Below are positions 23,075 to 35,299 of a stretch of DNA of 64,000 bases, piece by piece. Location: positions 111,707,195 to 111,771,194 of the forward strand of contig NC_071391.1 of assembly GCF_022682495.2 (NCBI RefSeq). The letters are read 5' to 3'. Positions within the stretch are counted from its first letter, which is position 1. The number at the start of each line of letters is the position of its first letter. The notes under the pieces were generated by a model, which was not told the DNA's origin, did no database searches, and saw only the letters and a list, made by a program, of their open reading frames with translations. The DNA comes from Desmodus rotundus (taxonomy: Eukaryota; Chordata; Mammalia; Chiroptera; Phyllostomidae). Both the position numbers and the translations under genes were made by a program.

Positions 23075-23990
23075 AGCAGTCATCTTAGCAAATGACGCAC
23101 CCTAAAGGGTGGAGCCTGACCCAAGACGCCCCTTCGTACAGCAGCTCAGATTCCATCCTAACTCATAGTAAGCTACAAATTAACACTGGCTCTCTCTGGC
23201 TGAAACTCAGATTGTGTTGGTAACCAACTAGTGCCTTATGAACAGAAAGACAAAAGATAGTTATTAACATGAACACAGACGGGCACATATCAGAAAGCAA
23301 CAGAGCTGAGACACACAGAAACTCACAGCAACTCAGTCCTTGTTTCCAGCTTTCCCTGTGGCTCCTCAGGGGGTGCCCTAAGATACTCCTTATCCACAAG
23401 ATAACTTCCCATCTTACTTAAGCTAATTTGGGTTGAATTTCTGTGACTCGAACCTAAAAAAATTCTTAACTCACACAGATTTTCATATATGTGTGTGTAT
23501 GTATCATTATATTCATATTATATCCATGGGGCTTTCAGTTTATGGTTTTGTGCATTGCACTCCAGTGCTGTTTTTCCAATTTTCCATGTTTTTTTCTGAT
23601 GCCATTTAAAATCTTGTTCTAATTTATTTTCTGGAAGTAAATAGACTTGGAAAGTTCATGGAAAGAAAATTATAACTAAGCAAGTTCTAAACCCACATAA
23701 TTCTAGAGTGAGATAAAGTTCCCGAAATAGTACTTTGTTTGATAGCCCATCTAAAAATTCTATATTTAGGTTTTTGAACATTTTTTAAAATTTTAATATT
23801 ACTGATGGCTTAAAAATATGAGAGAAGCATGGCATTATTCCTTGGGCACATAAAACTGAGCAAACATTCCCTGTCCTTATGATGCTTATATTCAAGGCAG
23901 GGAAACAGTCAATTATAAGCATCAAGAAATTACTTGCCAAAACAGGTATGTGAAAGGTTGGTCGTTGGCCCTTGATATGCATTCTCTACT
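23075..23990. other. Unassigned intronic sequence
   Basis: No gene recognised. 23855-23925 may be a short L2/MIR-like relic ('tgagcaaacattccctgtcc'). Confidence 0.4.
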
Positions 23991-23999
23991 TCCTCCTTC

Positions 24000-24375
24000 T
24001 TTTTGAAGTATTACCTGGACATACGGCCTACCAGCCAGAGACTTCCAGCCTCATCTGCTGTTAGTGTAACCCTGTTATTAGGTTCTGAACAACAGGATGT
24101 GAGTGGCAGTGACGTATGTCCTCGAGACTAGTATTAGGTTTGTGTTTTCCTGGCCACTGTACCTCTTACCATGGGCTGAGAGATGGTAAAAAATGGAGCA
24201 GCCACCTTGGATCAATAAGTATAAGCCACATGCACAGGATGGCAGAACTGCCCGCCAGACCTCCACTCCTCGTCCAACGCTGGACTGTTGTTATCTAAGA
24301 GAAAAACAAGCTAGCTTGTCTTGTTTAGGGCACTGTAGTTTTGCATCTTCTAGTTATACAACCTAGCATATGTAT
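24000..24375 (+). repeat. Ancient LTR/MER-like repeat (tentative)
   Basis: The end region 'aagctagcttgtcttgttta' followed by 'gggcactgtagttttgcatc' resembles the 'cttgtttaagccactgttat' terminus shared by several old mammalian LTR repeats. The inner part is too diverged to name. Confidence 0.35.
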
Positions 24376-24379
24376 TAAC

Positions 24380-25030
24380 TGTTTTGACATGACTGAAAAA
24401 CTAGCTGTGGGAACACAGACATTTAAGAAATTGAATCTTCAGGGAAGGGGATTTAAGGAGTGAGGGGACCCCATGAATGTAGTTTCATTAATATTAAACT
24501 GATTAAGATTCTTATCCTTCCCCTTTGTATTTCCAGGGTTTAGCTCAGCATCTAAAATCTTGTAGGTGATTAAATAAATATTAGTGGAAGGAGAGAAGGA
24601 AGGGAGAGAGAGAGGGGAGGATGGGCAGAGGAATAAAGGACAAACAAAGGAATTCCAGGATTTCACACTTTCGCAGGTCTTCTCTTCCACCAAACCCACC
24701 TCCGCCACCTCCACCGCAAAAAAGTTAACTCATGGAAAAACTCATTATGCCACAAAACATGTGAAATCGTTACACCACGTAACAGAATTTTTACAAAGGT
24801 GTCATCATATTGATATCTTTTATATATAATAAGTATACATAAAAAAGAGCTCAAAGAGAAGTCACAGTTTAAAAATGCATTGTGTATCAACAGGTAAGAC
24901 AATGACTTCCAGAATACACGCCACTCTTGTGTTCTAGGACCCTACTATCAGCTTGAAAAAGTTCCGACTTTTCAGTGCACTGTTTCAATTTCAGTGTCGT
25001 CCACAAGGAATAAGTTTATAATAAAAGCAC
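24380..25030. other. Unassigned intronic sequence with GA-rich run
   Basis: Includes a purine-rich GGAGAGAAGGAAGGGAGAGA-type run at about 24586-24626. No gene recognised. Confidence 0.4.
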
Positions 25031-25034
25031 AAAT

Positions 25035-25578
25035 CTTAAAAAGAAGTACAATCACGCACTCTATTGGTATTTACCCCAAGGAGCTGGAAAGCTACGTCCA
25101 CATAAAAACCGGCCCAAGAATGTGTAGTCAGAATTGACAAAAGCTAAAAGCAACCCAGATGTCCTTCAGCGGATGCACAGATAAGTAAACTGGGGTCCAT
25201 CCAGGCAAGAGGACAGTACCCAGCCTGATAAAGAAAGGGAAAATCAAGATGTGAAAAAATATGAAAGAACCTTAGATGCATATTACAAAGTGAAAGAAGT
25301 CAATCTGTAAAGGTTACATTCTGTATGATTCCAACTACATGACATTCTGGAAAGGGAAAAATTATAAAAAGATCAATGGTTAGAGGGATGGGGAGAAGGA
25401 GAGATGAATAGGCAGAGTGCAGAGGACTTTTAGGACCGTGAAATGTTCTGTGTGATATTATAATTATGGATATATATCATTACATTTTTGTCCAAGATCA
25501 TAGAATGTACAACACCGAGAGTGAAACCTATAGACTTTAGCTGATTAGGATGTGCCAATGTAGGCTCATCCTTGATAA

Positions 25579-25621
<43 letters not shown>

Positions 25622-25895
25622 CTTATCAAGGATAAATATAGGATATTTTATATCCTATAAGGACATTTTATATATATAATATATAATATAATATATATAT
25701 ATATATAAAATATATAATATATATATACTTGGTATATGTGGTGTGTATATACACACACATACACACACACACCATTCTGGTGAACAATGTTAATAATGGG
25801 GGAGGATACGCATGTGTCGGGGCAGAAAGTATATGAAAATCTCTGTGCCTTTCCCTCAATTTTGTGTTACCCGAAACTGCTCTAACAATGTCATA
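25035..25895 (+). mobile_element. L1 3' end (L1ME-like), interrupted by AT/CA repeats
   Basis: 'ttggtatttaccccaaggag', 'gattccaactacatgacatt', 'agaggacttttaggaccgtg' and the tail 'ctcaattttgtgttacccga' follow the same L1 3' type as 1845-2735. Between 'gccaatgtaggctcatc' and 'caccattctggtgaacaatg', where the consensus has about 20 bases, lies roughly 200 bp of AT and CA repeat. Confidence 0.8.
25568..25773. repeat. AT-rich palindrome and (TA)n/(CA)n compound repeat
   Basis: A 13-bp arm ATCCTTGATAAGT (25568-25580) is exactly complemented by 25621-25633, with a (TA)n core between. A second perfect hairpin (TAGGATAT...ATATCCTA) follows at about 25639-25657, then further TA and CA tracts. This is a cruciform-prone, fragile-type sequence grown inside an L1. 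Confidence 0.9.
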
Positions 25896-26029
25896 AAAAT
25901 GTAAGTACAATACACAAATGTTCCCACCACGAGTCAACACATAACAGGCGGTGTGATGTGAAAAGAAAAAACAAAATATAAACAGTCTTGATTTTCAATG
26001 ACATGTAGGTGGTGATTAGTCATTTCGTG

Positions 26030-26300
26030 GGGTTAGAAGCCATTCAGCTCATTCTGGATTCTAACTCCTGCTTTGCCATTAACATGCCAGTTGGCAATTC
26101 TCTGACACGCTCTGCAATGGTTTCTTCATCTGGAAACCTAATAATTGTACACTGGTTAGGAATACATTCCATTTTCTTTGGAGTTAGAGCTGGGTTTAAA
26201 ATCAAAAGCTGATCATGACTAGCCATCAGAACTCAGGCTGATTACATAAGCTTTCTGAGCTTCATCACTTTGACTACAAAATGAGGAAAACAGAAAACTG
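26030..26300 (+). repeat. MIR SINE fragments
   Basis: 'attctaactcctgctttgcc' and 'ggtttcttcatctggaaacc', then a second similar 'agctttctgagcttcatcac' segment ending 'caaaatgagg', match the MIR core and possibly two copies. Highly diverged. Confidence 0.5.
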
Positions 26301-26751
26301 CTCGACTACCTGAGTGTAAAAAAGAGCAAAAAATCTCTCGATAATCAGGCATGGAATGAATAATATTTAATACTTCTTGGTCTCTTTGTTGATTTAAAAA
26401 TGGCTCATATTTTGAAAGGCTAAATATTTATACTTGCCTTAGTAATGGGAGGCAATTTGATAACCATTGAATAAGCCTCACTGGGACCAGACAGGTGCTG
26501 ATGTGCCAGTGGAACCTCAGTGCCTTGCTGCTGTTTGCCGCTCTGGCAGGCTGACAGATGATTACTTCCATTGTGTGTCTCCTCAGCACTTGACTGCCTA
26601 CATTGTTCTTTAAAAACGATCCACTTCAGTGCTTTTGGTGTCTCTCTCCTCAGTTTTTCCCCCTGTAGTTTGAAGGCCATTAACCAAATAGCATACATAT
26701 GGCTCAGTTTTAGGTACTGAAATAAGAAAGCCATCTCCTCCAAAAAATCTC

Positions 26752-26925
26752 AGACAGAGTTTCTTAACCTCAGCACTACTGGGCATTTTGGGCCAGATTA
26801 TCCTTTTCCATAAAGGGCAGTGGTGCATGGAGAATACATACCCCAAACTGTGACAGCCAGAAAGGCCACCACACATAGTCCCACCCCCTGGAGGGAAAGC
26901 TGTCCATCGCTCTAGATCTAGGCTG
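26752..26925. mobile_element. hAT/MER-type DNA element
   Basis: 'gtttcttaacctcagcacta' followed by 'ctgggcattttgggccagat' and later 'aactgtgacagccagaaagg' match the mammalian MER family whose consensus starts 'ttctcaacctcggcactatt'. No coding capacity. Confidence 0.65.
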
Positions 26926-27110
26926 TCCAACAAGGTGACTCTTCAAAATTAAGTGAAATAAAATAAAATAAAAATTTTACAAGTCCCTCAGCCACACTAG
27001 TCACATTTTAAGCACTCAGCGGCCTCGCGGCTAAGTGGCTACCATATTAGATGGCACACATATAGAACATTTCCATCACTACAGTAAGTTCTAGTGGGCA
27101 GAACTGCTTA
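26926..27110 (-). mobile_element. MER-type DNA transposon MITE ('gctgtccaa' family)
   Basis: 'aggctgtccaacaaggtgac', 'gcggctaagtggctaccata' and 'tagaacatttccatcactac' follow a common mammalian MITE containing a 'gtggctagtggctaccgtat' segment. It abuts the preceding element. Confidence 0.6.
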
Positions 27111-27320
27111 AAACCAAAGTATATGACAAATGCAACAAAAGTAATAGTAAAACAGGAAAGAATAATAATGGCACCAGGCCAGAATATTCTCCCTTATTCT
27201 CCAACTCCTTATTATCCAGAAGATCTGTTCAAAAAGATCCTTGTGTAAAGTCTTCCTCAACTCATCCATTATAACAAGAGCTTCCGAGAGGCTTATTCCT
27301 AGTAGTTCAAAATGTAACTA

Positions 27321-27519
27321 CCATATTTTTTCAGACTATAAAACGCGCTTTTCCCCCCCGGCCCCAAATTTGGGAGGAAAATGGGGGTGCGTCTTATAGT
27401 CCGAATGTAGCTTACCTGGCTCACTAGGTGGGAGGGTGGCGGTGGAGCAGGGTTTTTTCCTACTCTAAAACCTAGGTGTGTCTTATGGTCCACTGTGTTT
27501 TATTGTCTGAAAAATACGG
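27321..27519. mobile_element. TA-flanked MITE with long imperfect inverted repeats
   Basis: The left terminus 'ccatattttttcagactata' and right terminus (reverse complement 'ccgtatttttcagacaataa') form inverted repeats of about 28 bp, each directly flanked by TA (27319-27320 and 27520-27521). The left half is itself a hairpin: 'cagactataaaacgc' is mirrored by 'gcgtcttatagtccg' around a C-rich/G-rich stem. At 199 bp with no coding capacity, it fits a Tc1/mariner-type MITE. Confidence 0.85.
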
Positions 27520-27524
27520 TAATG

Positions 27525-29700
27525 ATTAAGGGCAACTGCAAAACAAATACTTATTGGATAGGCACCATGATTCAGCTGTGGTATTGGTTAATCTCTACTA
27601 ATAGCCAAATTGGGAAGGATTCTAAAAAGAATCTTAACCAGGTATATAATCCAGAAGTTTCTGGAGACTCAATCTAGCTTGAGACCCTATTGTTAAAATA
27701 ATCACAAGATAAAAAAAAATCAACTGAGTTGCAGAGGGTTCCGCTTCAGCAAAACCAGAAGTGGCCCCAGAGCCTTCTGGTTTTGAGCACTTTTGGCCAT
27801 TGAGCCTCTTGGCCAGCTGGCCCCCAGAAATTTACTGATTAAAGGACCCTCCTTGTTTCAAGGTCCAGTGTGTCCTCAGCATGCTGAGACATCGACATGA
27901 GGCCACATTTAACAACCTAGAAAACCAAGGCCAACTGAGTCTTAATTTATTTTTAAGTTAAAGATATTTTAAGAAGTCACATGACAGACCACCAGCTTCG
28001 CAAAAGCCTGAGCTGGGCTCTCACTGGCTATGGTGTGACTCTGTGTGGGGGGGGGGGGGTGTATAGGTTGGAGGGGACACTTTTGTGGGTATAAAGCACC
28101 ATATTTAACAATTTCTTGAAAACACCCCTAATATTTTCTCTCAAACCTTAATCCCTAAAGTGAAGAAGCAACACTTCCTTTTACATTTGATAATTTTCGT
28201 AATGTGATGCTATTCATGCTTTCAGAAAGTAGCTACTGAATTTCTACTAGGTCCTGCTTTACAACAAGAAGGTTGGATAAGCTTTCATTAGTGAATTCAT
28301 TATAAAAAAGATGTTCCTGTTAAACGCAACATGTATACTGGGCATGGTATACACTGAAAATGTACACAAATAAGAATATTCTCAGAGTGATTATAATCTT
28401 ATGAATGGTAAAAAAGCAAAAATAAAAAAGTATGCAAGTAACATCAACATCAGACAGAATGGAATATACCCTGTTAGAGTCACAAATTTTTAAGGCTGTA
28501 TAAAAAGAGAAAGATCACATCTCTGTGGAAATTCAGAGGCATTTCTAGTCCTTTAAACTACATATTGAGGGTTAGGTAGGATTTTGCCATATTCCTGTAG
28601 GGAGAGATGCTATTCCCAGCTAAAACCAACCTTTAATGTAGAAGGGATGGGTGTATGTTCTAAGAAGCAGGGTATGTGCTGGGATGCAGATAGAGATCTC
28701 AACAGATAGTCAGTCTGGAAGTTAAATAATAGCTTTAAGCTTCTTTCCCTACCACCTTCCTGTCCCTCTCCTTCTTTTCCTCCTTCCCTCCCTCCCTCTC
28801 TTAAATAAAGAATCTTACCCAATGTGCATATGGAATTCATATTTTAACAAGATCCCCAGGCAATTTTAAGGTACACTGAAACTTTAAAACCACCTACATA
28901 AAAGAATATTTGAACATATGAGGTCACAGAATACAGATAATTTGGATGGTTCTGGGGAAAAGTATGAGTGACTTACATCTCTGAAAATATTTTAATAAAT
29001 AGAAGAGATACTTTTTTCTCTCTTGTAATTTTTAAAGAAAATGAGCATCATTCCAACCAATGATCATCCAGTGTTTGTTAAAACAAACAGTGAACTAAGG
29101 ACTTTAATTTCATCTTAACCACATTTAAGGACAGATTTAAAATGTCTTATTTGTTGAAAGATAATGAAAGAAATAGCTCTGATCCTTGATTTACACTTCT
29201 CTTACCTACCCCCTACCGTAACCTCTAATTATTCCTACTGTTTCTAATATATACACCTGTATATCACATGAGGGCTTCCGAACAAAACTACCATGTGTCA
29301 CCTCGGGTGCCGGTGCCCATCTCTTCCTAGCTTGGTGGATTGTACGTAAGCCTATTAGGCCCTCTGCTTAGACAGACTCTGTGTTCTGCTCATTCCCTTA
29401 CCCCCTGGGATCACGTCCTGGTTTTATTCTATCTCAGGAAGAAGGAAGTTTAAAAATCCACTGGGAAGGTACTAGTCTTAACGTTTTAGGAAGGAGTGGT
29501 CTAGGTCATCTCTTCTTTCTATATTTTTTATGGGCCGCTCTGTAATCCCCAAACCTGCTTATTCTGGCCTTCAGAGAACCAATAAGGTCTCTTCTGAAGG
29601 GTCCTGAAACTTACTAAAAATGCAAATTCTGTCTTTCTCTCAGAGATAAATTGTTTTTGTTTCCTAAAGATGCATTTTTATCAACTTTCATTTTAATGTT
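27525..29700. other. Unassigned intron
   Basis: No gene recognised. Includes a run of about 14 G at 28046-28060 and a CT-rich run at 28772-28800 with AATAAA just after, possibly a decayed SINE tail. Confidence 0.4.
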
Positions 29701-29704
29701 CAAT

Positions 29705-30085
29705 TCATCAAATCCAAGGGCTGGAAGAAACTATGCAAAACCTCAGTAATTTAACACAATAAAAGTGTATTTCTCTCTTGCCACAGCCCAATGATGGGCA
29801 CATGTGAGGTGGGGAAACCTGGTTACTTAAGAAGCCAGGCTTTTTGTCCCAAGGCCTCAGAGACTTGCACTGGACTCTCCTCCTCATTTAACGGAGAAGA
29901 TAAAAGGTGGAGGATGGCATGGGTGTTGTAAGGCTGGGACTGTAAATGGTGTATGCTGTGTCTGCCAACATTCTATTGGCTACAGCCCAGTCACATGGCC
30001 TCCGCTGACTGCAGAGGAAGGTGGTAAATGTGGCTTGCCTTTGTGCCAGGAGGAAGTCTGCCGTCCTATGTCATTAGTATTGACA
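29705..30085 (-). repeat. Ancient MaLR/MER-like repeat (tentative)
   Basis: 'acattctattggctacagcc' followed by 'cagtcacatggcc' resembles a recurrent internal segment of old LTR-type repeats. The left edge 'agtaatttaacacaataaaa' would be its end in reverse. Tentative. Confidence 0.35.
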
Positions 30086-30235
30086 GCTGCTATTATGCAT
30101 TATAAATTTAACTATAAATCACTGTTTCTTTACCCAATTCATTATCCCTTCAGTCTGTTGTAGGTTGCTTAAATAATGTTGGAGATGCATAATCTTTCAA
30201 CAGTATTTTTGGCCTAAAAGTTTCAATGACTATAT

Positions 30236-30238
<3 letters not shown>

Positions 30239-30271
<33 letters not shown>
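30239..30271. repeat. (TG)n microsatellite
   Basis: About 15 perfect TG units. Confidence 0.95.
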
Positions 30272-30273
<2 letters not shown>

Positions 30274-30274
30274 C

Positions 30275-30850
30275 TCACCCCAAATACGACTCTCCACATA
30301 CTTATTGCTAATGCAAACACAAAATATATTTTCAGTGGGTGAGTGAAACTTCACTAGTGATGTGCTGCCTATAGCTCCGTTCTATTGAAATAACTGAAAA
30401 CACGTAGCCAAAATAAGTAAAATCAAATGACTGAGTTATCTTTAAATCAAGATGATGATATTTTTAATATGAAACTTTGTTTATGCAGTAAAAGGTAATT
30501 CATAAATTTTGCCCACCAATTTACTATAAGTTGTTCAATTAAGTCCTCTCTACCAGAGAGTAGGAATTGGGAGTCTAAGTTAAAGCATCCTTTATCTCCC
30601 CTATGTGGACCACCAGAACAGTCACCTGCCTATGTAACTGTGTGTCCTCCAGGATGCCACTGTCCACTTTGCCCTTGACACATTTCACTATTCCCATCAA
30701 TGAAGGGGGCAGGCAGTGGGTGGACTGGGATGTTGCTCGTATGAGTCCTAATGCATTCCAAGTACCACACAGCCAACAAAAGGTTTTAAATTTAATTTAC
30801 ATTGATTTGATTACTTTTATTAAACAATAAAGAAAAATAATATCATACCT
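30275..30850. other. Unassigned intronic sequence
   Basis: No recognised feature. Confidence 0.4.
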
Positions 30851-30854
30851 GAAA

Positions 30855-31020
30855 ATCCATGTTCTAGCCCTGATCCTCCTCTATGGGTTGTGGAATCTGA
30901 TACATCCTTTGGGCAATTACTGAGAATCAGGTTTCTCCTCTTTAGAATACCAGGAAATGATGCAACCTTCAAGTGCTTTTTCAGATCAAACATTATGTAA
31001 CTCTGTGATTGTGGATTTAT
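30855..31020 (+). repeat. MIR-like SINE remnant
   Basis: 'ttctagccctgatcctcctc', 'ttgggcaattactgagaatc' and 'aggtttctcctctttagaat' align in order with the MIR core. Diverged. Confidence 0.5.
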
Positions 31021-31024
31021 TATA

Positions 31025-32375
31025 CAGTAAGTGGATAATATTATTAGATTATATTAAGTTTGATGATGACTAGCACAAACGTGGAGAAATGATGCTGCTA
31101 CGCACGGATGTTAGAAACCTACATGAGAAATAGTCTGTGGTTTACTTCTTCTAATGCATACCCTACTTTTTACCTTGCAATGCCCTTTGAAATAAAAGAG
31201 AAAGATACCATGTAAACAAACAATACCGATAGCGAAGATGAAAAAAATACAAGTCATGAACACCAAAATAGTTGTTTTCTGGATAGATAAGACAATGGAG
31301 GAAAAGCTACACAGAAAGCGATTGGGAATCAAAGTGTGTAATAAATTCAAACCAATTTCTGCTGGGTGAAAGAAAAATATCAGGATCTATACAAGATGAA
31401 TATAAAGTTGAATTATTCAACAAACCAAGCAAGAAACACAGCAACATCAATCTTATTCTATACCTGGAAGAATTGGCTTGAGGTTTTACCGTAGAGAAAT
31501 GCAAGCTGAAGATTATAAAAAAAAAAACAGAACAAAAGTACAAGTGGCATAGATTTGATTGAGAAGGAAAGAGAAAAGGGGGGCAAATTATTATCTAAAT
31601 TACCAATCACAAAACTGTCAAATAACAGGACTATTTTTAAACATCTGAAAGATATAAAAACTGTCTAGAGTAAGACTCCAAATTACTGGCACAGGAGCAT
31701 ATGGATTAAAATTCCAGCAAACTAATAGCTAATCCTAGAAACAAGCAGAACAGTTTGTTACAATTCTTGAAGGTATTTCTAAAACATCCAGCACTCCCAG
31801 AGCAGGAGGCGCTCGTTCAGAATTAAAATAAGCAATATAAAACTTCGTAGACAGATGTATAAATAACGGATATCTAAACTATACTAAAACTGCATTTGAG
31901 ATCATTATTAAGTTCATATAACTACATGTTTCAGAATTTATCTCTTTCTTGAAAGCTGAACATGGAGGTAAAAAGAGCAGATTAGAAAGATACTCAATTA
32001 ACTTAGCAATTATATTCATTTTAATTGAGAGAGAACATTATAAATGAAGTATAAATGTGAATTAAAGTATGCTAATTCTTAACCAGGTCCTGCCTCAAAG
32101 CTGGAAGAAGTAGGTCAATTATCTTCACACTGTTTCTTTTTCTTTTTTTCTTTTTTATTGTTGTTCAATTTCAGCTGCCCAGAATTCAAAACAAAACTAA
32201 TTAAAAAATCACAAAATCTACTTACTGTCCTCAGGTCAGGACCCCCAAGTAGTGTAATCATCTGGTTTCCGATTTTGAAATAAACAATTTAGGAGGCACC
32301 TCTGCAAGGGGTCCGCATTTTAAAAAAGTGTTTGTATCTTGACATTTCCCCCCAATGTCTTTTGTGGCATTTGTC
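31025..32375. other. Unassigned intronic sequence
   Basis: AT-rich. No gene or repeat could be assigned. 32132-32162 is T-rich. Confidence 0.4.
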
Positions 32376-32379
32376 AGAA

Positions 32380-32902
32380 AATTGGAATGCAAGGCAGCTG
32401 TGCTCACCACTACCCCACCAAGTCATAACCAGTGTTGGACAAGTGCTGGAGAGGTCATGGAGGGAAAAGAACCCTCATTCACTGCTAGTGGTGATGCAAA
32501 ATTATAAAGACACTGTGGAAAACAGTATGGAGGCTCTTCTCAATCTCCATTAAGAATGGAGATGCCTTATGACCCAGCAACCACTATCATGCTATATGGA
32601 ATCAGTCAGACAGAAAGTCAAGAACCATATGATTTTACTCATATGTGGAATACAAAACTAAAAGCTACAAATGAATAAACAAGAAAAACAAACAAAGAAC
32701 TTATAGGCACAGACCACAGTATGGTGGTTACCAGAGAGAAGGGAGGTGGGGGGTAGAAAAGGGTAAAATGGGCCAAATATATGGTGACAGAAGATTTGAC
32801 TTTGGTGGGCAATGCAATGCACAGATCACATATCATAGAATTGTACACTTCAAATGTATATAATAGTATCAATGTCATTCCAACACATTTAATTAAAAAA
32901 AA
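32380..32902 (+). mobile_element. L1 3' end, bat-lineage type
   Basis: 'ccagtgttggacaagtgctg', 'atgaccc...agcaaccacta', 'accatatgattttactcata' then 'tgtggaatacaaaac', and a 3' UTR ending 'tagaattgtacacttcaaat' plus an A-tail. Less diverged than the 0.5-2.7 kb copies but lacking an open ORF2. Confidence 0.8.
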
Positions 32903-33105
32903 GGTCATGGCTGGTGTTGCTCAGTGGATTGAGTGCTGGCCTGCAAACCAAAGGGTCCCTGGTTCAATTCCTAGTCAGAGCGTGTGCCTGGGTTGTGGGC
33001 CAGGTCCCCACGTGAAAGGCAACCACACATTCATCTTTTTCTCCCTCCCTCTCTAAAATTAATTTTTTTAATCTTTAAAAAAGTTAAAAAATAAAAATTT
33101 AAAAA
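32903..33105 (+). mobile_element. Ves SINE
   Basis: Starts 'ggtcatggctggtgttgctc' and continues 'cagtggattgagtgctggcc', 'ctggttcaattcctagtcag' and 'gggttgtgggccaggtcccc', with a CTCCCTCCCTCTC tract and a degenerate A/T tail. It sits right at the A-tail of the preceding L1, a typical landing site. Confidence 0.93.
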
Positions 33106-33117
33106 AGAAGGAATGGA

Positions 33118-34376
33118 AGCTGCTCAGGGGCCTTACCATGTCTTGGTTGACTAATCAAAATTCAATAGGCGATCAACAATATGAAAAGGCATCTTATAGA
33201 TAGAAGAAAATATTTGCAATTCATGTGTCTGAGAAGGGGTTGATATCCAAAATATACATATAAACTCAACAGCAAAAACCAGATGATCCAATTTAAAATG
33301 GGCACAGGACCTGCACAGACATTTTTCTAAAGGAGACATACAAATGGCGAAAAAATATATATGAAAAGATACTCAACCTTACTAATCATCAGGGAAATGC
33401 AAATCAAAACAACAAAGAGATATATCATCTTGCACTTATTAGGATGTCTATTATGAAAAATACGAGAGATTTAAAAAAGATGTTGGCAAGGATGTGGAGA
33501 AAAAATAACTTGTCCAGTGTTGATGGAAATGTAAATTGGTATATCCTCCATGGACAATAACATGGAGTTTCCTCCAAAAGTTAAAAATAGAGCCACCATA
33601 TAATCCAGGAATCTACTTCTGGGTACTTATCCAAAGGACATGCAATAAAGACTTTGTAGAAATATGTGCTTTCCCATGTTCGTTCATTACAGCACTAGTC
33701 ACGGTAATCAAACATGAAAACAACTAAATATCCATTGACAAATGAATGAATAAAGAAAATACAGTATGTTTGTATGTATGTGTTTATTTCATTATAAAAA
33801 TATATAATGTTAAATGTACTTATATATATGTATATATACTATTCCATTATAAGAATGTATAATGGAATAGTATTCAGCCTTTACAAAGAAGAAAATCTTG
33901 ACATTTGTGATGTAAATAAACCTTGAGGGCATTAAGCTTTGTGAAGTAAGTCAGACAAGAAGACAGATACTGAACAACCTCACTTGTATGTGGATTCTAA
34001 AAAAGCTGAACTCATGAAGTCAGAGAGTAACTAGTGGTTGCCGGAGGCCAGGGAGGGGGAGATGAGGAAACGCTGGTCAGAGGAGACAACCCCCAGTTAC
34101 AAGATAAGATACAAGGAATGTAATGCGCAGCATGGTGTCCACAGTTAACTATGATGTACTGTACATTTGAAAATTCCTAAGAAAGCAGATGTTAAATGTT
34201 CTGACAATAACATCAACAATAAAATAATAATGATGTGAGGTAAAGAATGAGTTAACTAATCTTATTTTGGTAAACATTTTGCAATATATATGTGTATCAA
34301 ATCTTCACATCACATACCTTAAACTTACACAATGTAATATGTCAGTTATATGTCAACAAAGCTGAACGAAATTTTA
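33118..34376 (+). mobile_element. L1 LINE 3' end (L1M-like)
   Basis: Runs from 'aaatgggcacaggacctgca' and 'aatcatcagggaaatgcaaa' through 'ttggcaaggatgtggagaaa' and 'aatagtattcagcctttaca' to the 3' UTR end 'atatgtcaacaaagctgaac'. ORF2 is broken by stops and indels. It carries an internal AT-rich hairpin at 33836-33873. Confidence 0.88.
33836..33873. repeat. Perfect hairpin inside L1
   Basis: 16-bp arms ATACTATTCCATTATA and its exact complement around a six-base loop. The right arm is normal L1 sequence (the 'aatggaatattactcagcc' region); the left arm is an inverted copy of it. Confidence 0.85.
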
Positions 34377-34379
34377 AAA

Positions 34380-35295
34380 GCCCAACGCATAGTCGAGCAT
34401 ATTTAGTCTTAATTCTCTTCCCCTTTCTTTTCAAGAAAACAAGACAAAAATATATACTTTAAAGAGAGTTAAAGAACATTTCATTTGAAGATTTCGTTTC
34501 TTATATGAAGAGTCGGAGCAGAGATAAAGTAGACCTGCTCAGCGAAACACAGCTTAATTAATGGCGACCCCATTCTTTTCCCTTCTCTTGAGGAAAACAA
34601 ACAAAAAACAGCAGAGCTCACAGGAGATTATTGTACCAAGAAGAGCAACCACTTGAAATTTAGAGCTTCTGGAATGGAAAGGAGACACAATTACAGTCAC
34701 AGTTATAATAGTCACAATTATATTTTAAACATTGCATTTTAATTTTATTAGGTAATATTATAGATGACTGCTACTGTTTCAATGGAAGCCCGTAGAGAAC
34801 TAAGTCAATATTTTCAGTTGTGATGTCTAAGAAATTACCAAAGCAGTAAAGTTCATAGAGCTTGCAATATGATGTAAACCAATTAGTTTTTCCTTTCTGC
34901 TCATACTAAAAGATTATGTTGTAATGTGTGTAAATATTTAATATTTTTGAACTTTCATCTCTTAAGTACTCCCATGTGAATCTGCATCCGTGAACAATAA
35001 TATATTATAAGAAGCAACAAACTGAAGCCCATTCGCATACAGAGCTCATTTTAAGGGCTTTTAAAAAGGCAAGGTTATTAAATAATTTTATGGTTTTAAA
35101 AAAGCAATCATCCTTGAGCTCAAATTGCATTCCATCCATGAAAGCACAAGTAGTACAAAGAGAACCTGAAATAGGATATTTAATGTCAATTATACCTCAA
35201 TTAAAAAAAAAGAGAGTACAAAGAGCAATGACAAATACTGAAAATACTTTATTTCAACACTATATAACGACTTACATATCATTAATTATTTTTGT
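34380..35295. other. Unassigned intronic sequence
   Basis: No gene recognised. 35172-35212 may be a short L1 tail ('atgtcaattatacctcaatt'). Confidence 0.4.
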
Positions 35296-35299
35296 TTAA

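Noticed and set aside
28772..28810. Truncated SINE from the CT-rich run plus AATAAA
   Set aside because: No tRNA-like head or duplication was found nearby, so it was noted only within the unassigned block.
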